NCBI RefSeq assembly: GCF_001039355.2 | Contig: NW_019775624.1 | Location: 732,011 to 796,010, forward strand | Length of the DNA: 64,000 nucleotides | Source of the DNA: Lingula anatina | Taxonomy: Eukaryota > Brachiopoda > Lingulata > Lingulida > Lingulidae | Reading direction: 5' to 3' | Shown: positions 61,316 to 64,000 of the stretch, piece by piece | Numbering within the stretch: the first letter of the stretch is position 1 | Layout: each line of letters begins with the position of its first letter | Made by a program: the position numbers and the translations under genes | The notes under the pieces: generated by a model | The model's database searches: none | Seen by the model: the letters and a program-made list of their open reading frames with translations, nothing else | What the model was told of the DNA's origin: nothing

Positions 61316-64000
61316 GACACATTACTATATTACAAGCATCTGCAGTTTCCAGAACTGCATGAAGGTAGCCTCCATCACCAGCAACTCACTCCCGTTTCTA
61401 CTACTTGAAACGGCAGAGATTTGCCGATAACAGAGTAAGTTTCCAGCACTATCTGAATCTTAGGGTAGCTGGCTATAAACATACGCCGAGTGATTACTGT
61501 AAGATACTGGCGGGGTTAGTGAATGGAATAGATGTTATGTGACCATGGCGATATACGCTTTATTCGGTTTGAAGGGTGTTTTGGGTGAATTGCGAGTGCT
61601 TGTTCTCGGTCTGTATGTCAAATAACACACTGCCACCTTCTCGCGATTTATGTCTTGAACAACCTCTCACTAATACTCGAGGTGTTCTGGGTGGAGATAA
61701 AAATGATTTTTGAGAATTGTAAAAATGTTCATACGTCTCTTATATGTTTTTGTCATACGCTGGAAAAGGGTTATTTCAAAATTGTGCTTATAACCGATTT
61801 AACGTATTGTGTTCTTATTCGTCTATTCAAACGAACATAAATAATTTGTAAACTCTTCACTCTTGATTCAAATAAATAAAAAACAACAATTAAAACCTGT
61901 AGTACTTGCCACAGAAGCCAAACTGAAGTAAGCGTGTAAACACCCCGTGGCTTTTATTGTAATTTTCGCACCAATGCAATAACATATTTTAACAAATCTT
62001 TTTCGCACATTTCCAACAGTATATGAGAAAAATAATAAAAACTAACACCCAGAAAATAGAAACCACAATTTTCATTATACACTATATACGTTTACTAGTT
62101 TGACTCTTGGCTGAATGAATAGTAACTCATAACGTCAGCTTAAGGAGACCTCATTTAAATAAATGAGTAGTAATCACTCCTGCGTTTATCATTGGCCAAA
62201 ACCTGTGAGACTTATCATATACCGACAAAACTGAATCAATCATAAACCATATACAAATACATGTAGGGCCTACATCGATACTCAATTTACGCTAGGTGTG
62301 TCTGAGCCTTGAGATAGGCACGTGAATGCATGGTGTTTAAGACACTGGCAGATGACAGTCGTATTTGATAGTATATTTGTAAACAGATAAAATGCTTTGT
62401 TGTTCTCATATTTTTGTCTCCAAATTTACTGACCGGCATTGCTAGGTGAAAAAGCAGTTTAGTTCTTTACCACTGTCCACACATATAATGTTCAAAGCGG
62501 CACAAATAGAATTTGTTCAAATATTTCTTTTTTTTTTCATTTAAGCAACACCGAAAACACTTTGAAGATTAAAAAGCTACTTTTTTGTGCAGCAGAGAGG
62601 ATTGTTTCCTAAATTTATCACGTAACCACCTCTGTTTAATGAGACACTTATTCCTCTGCTTTTCAGATCATGAGTCAGATTCCCTCATGCAGCTACCAAA
62701 ACTTGGGGAAAAGACAAAAAATATCCAAAGTATTATGGATAAGCAGGCCCGTAGCCAGGAAGTTCGGGAGAAGGTCCGCTTTCTCAGCCGGGTCAGATGG
62801 TGTTCATTTTAACGTTAACTGAGGAAGTCTATCCTTAAAACAATTAATACAAACAATGCCCGCGGTTTAAATGTTCGGTATCTCGGTTCCTTTCGGATCA
62901 AGCTTCGTCCCATGACAACGGTCAGGATGGTACAAATACAAAAATCGGACGTGGTTTTGTCTTTGCCATTTCCTCGTTGTTACCGCAATTACTACCCTCC
63001 TTAAATGAAACTAAGAAAGAAATCATGTGACGGCACATTTTCGTGAATGGAGTCTCTCTTTCATTTCTAACGAAATCAAGAGAAAAGAGAGATAGATCGG
63101 GAGATTTTTTGGTCTGGATCGGGAGATCGGGAGATATGTCCCCAAATCGCGAAACTCCCGACGAGATCGAGAGTGTTGACAGGTCATACTGGATGTGGCG
63201 GGGGCTAATGGTCACCCCTAGTTCTTTTAATGCATAACATGACACTACAAATACACAAGCATTTAATTACAATTAAAATAAACACATTTAGTACCGGCTA
63301 TGCCTGTGTCTGTTATTATTAGTTAAATGAATAGAAAGAGACAATCGCGCAATGTGCTCACACGAGTATCAAATTTTCAAACATCTCTATTCATTATCAT
63401 GTAAACCACCATTGATCAAACTCGTCACCGTAATGACAATATTTTATCTAACTTGTAACACATGTAGAACACGGTGGTTTAATTTAGCTTCCAAAACTAT
63501 TTATGAAAAGATTATTATGATATCATTACAATGATACACCCATTTTTTATCAGTTTGACCGTGCAGTGACAGTACATATCCCTTACAGTAGATGTCATGA
63601 CCTAGTAATAGTAAGAAAACGATTAAATACCACACATTTCAAACTGCAAGTATACTGCTAAAAAAAACTATCAATGCAATCCCCACTCCCCCCCCCCCCC
63701 CCCCCCCTCCGTGTCATTTATACGGAAAGTCACCAGGTTCAGCTGACAAGGGATGATACTGAATGACAAGGTAAAAAGTGTGCGTTTAACCACATCATGT
63801 TACAATGACGAGTCGCATGATTTTGATAAGAACCAACCAGGAACGTGTGCAGCTGATACAGAGGATGATATATAAATCCCTTAGTTTAGCTGATTGGTTT
63901 CAATTTGGACTGGACTGTGACGAAGTGTAGACGTTCCCAAGGTACAGTTTACTTTTACCTTAGAAACACCTCTTGTAATACTTTTGGTGTAGACCAGCAC
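59481..64000. other. Intergenic, no gene recognised
   Basis: Upstream of the GPCR and presumably holding its untranslated first exon(s). It contains an (ATT)n microsatellite (61277-61313), a poly-C run (about 63689-63707) and a repeat-like stretch at about 62745-63240. The latter begins GGCCCGTAGCCAGGAAGTT and contains GATCGGGAGAT-type repeats at 63093-63135. Short ORFs here have no family resemblance. Confidence 0.5.
61277..61313. repeat. (ATT)n microsatellite
   Basis: About twelve consecutive trinucleotide units. Confidence 0.95.

Noticed and set aside
1-64000. tRNA, rRNA or other structural RNA genes
   Set aside because: I recognised no cloverleaf, A/B box pair or conserved rRNA segment by eye. 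A covariance-model scan would be needed to be sure.

Overview
This is a window of an animal nuclear genome. Its genes are split by many GT-AG introns, it is AT-rich, and it is dense in small DNA transposons and microsatellites. The gene set (an F-BAR/SH3 adaptor, an RNF180-type E3 ligase, MGAT1, a rhodopsin-type GPCR) and the repeat types suggest a marine invertebrate. An echinoderm or other deuterostome is my guess, at low confidence. Gene identities come from recognising protein families by eye; nothing was searched.

Left part (1-22700). A PSTPIP1/2-like F-BAR gene appears twice on the + strand. The right copy (13770-21887) is complete: 13 coding exons, 429 codons, every exon phase consistent. 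The left copy carries only exons 2-11; exon 1 would lie before the window and the SH3 exons are missing. The two blocks (1-8989 and 13939-20836) are nearly identical even in introns, and the similarity stops at a lone N at 8990. That makes an uncollapsed second haplotype the leading explanation, with a real tandem duplication as the alternative. Between them, on the - strand, lies an RNF180-like RING E3 ligase gene (13295-9323). One of its introns holds a 1.4 kb foldback/Mutator-like element with a 10-bp target duplication, and nested in that is a Helentron-type repeat. Comparing the two F-BAR copies gives exact empty sites for a Helentron-like element and for a MITE.

Middle (22700-44200). 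A complete MGAT1 gene (N-acetylglucosaminyltransferase I, first committed step to hybrid and complex N-glycans) runs on the - strand from 39694 to 27701 in 13 coding exons. One of its introns holds a decayed PIF/Harbinger-type element with a MADF-domain gene (35851-38116). A smaller, deletion-type relative with intact ends sits at 24808-25703. Several MITEs and a 64-bp perfect inverted repeat are also here.

Right part (44200-64000). MGAT1 and the next gene are divergent and share an upstream region containing a perfect CRE palindrome. The next gene (45145-54869, + strand) has 14 coding exons and encodes 758 residues. It has an MGCGAS N-terminus suited to lipid modification and a long coiled-coil body that I cannot assign to a named family. 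It is followed by a long 3' region, two MITEs, an intronless rhodopsin-family GPCR on the - strand (58399-59451), and about 4.5 kb without recognisable genes.

I see no operon-like or defence-like system. The unusual features are the duplicated block, the nested mobile elements and the unassigned 758-residue protein.
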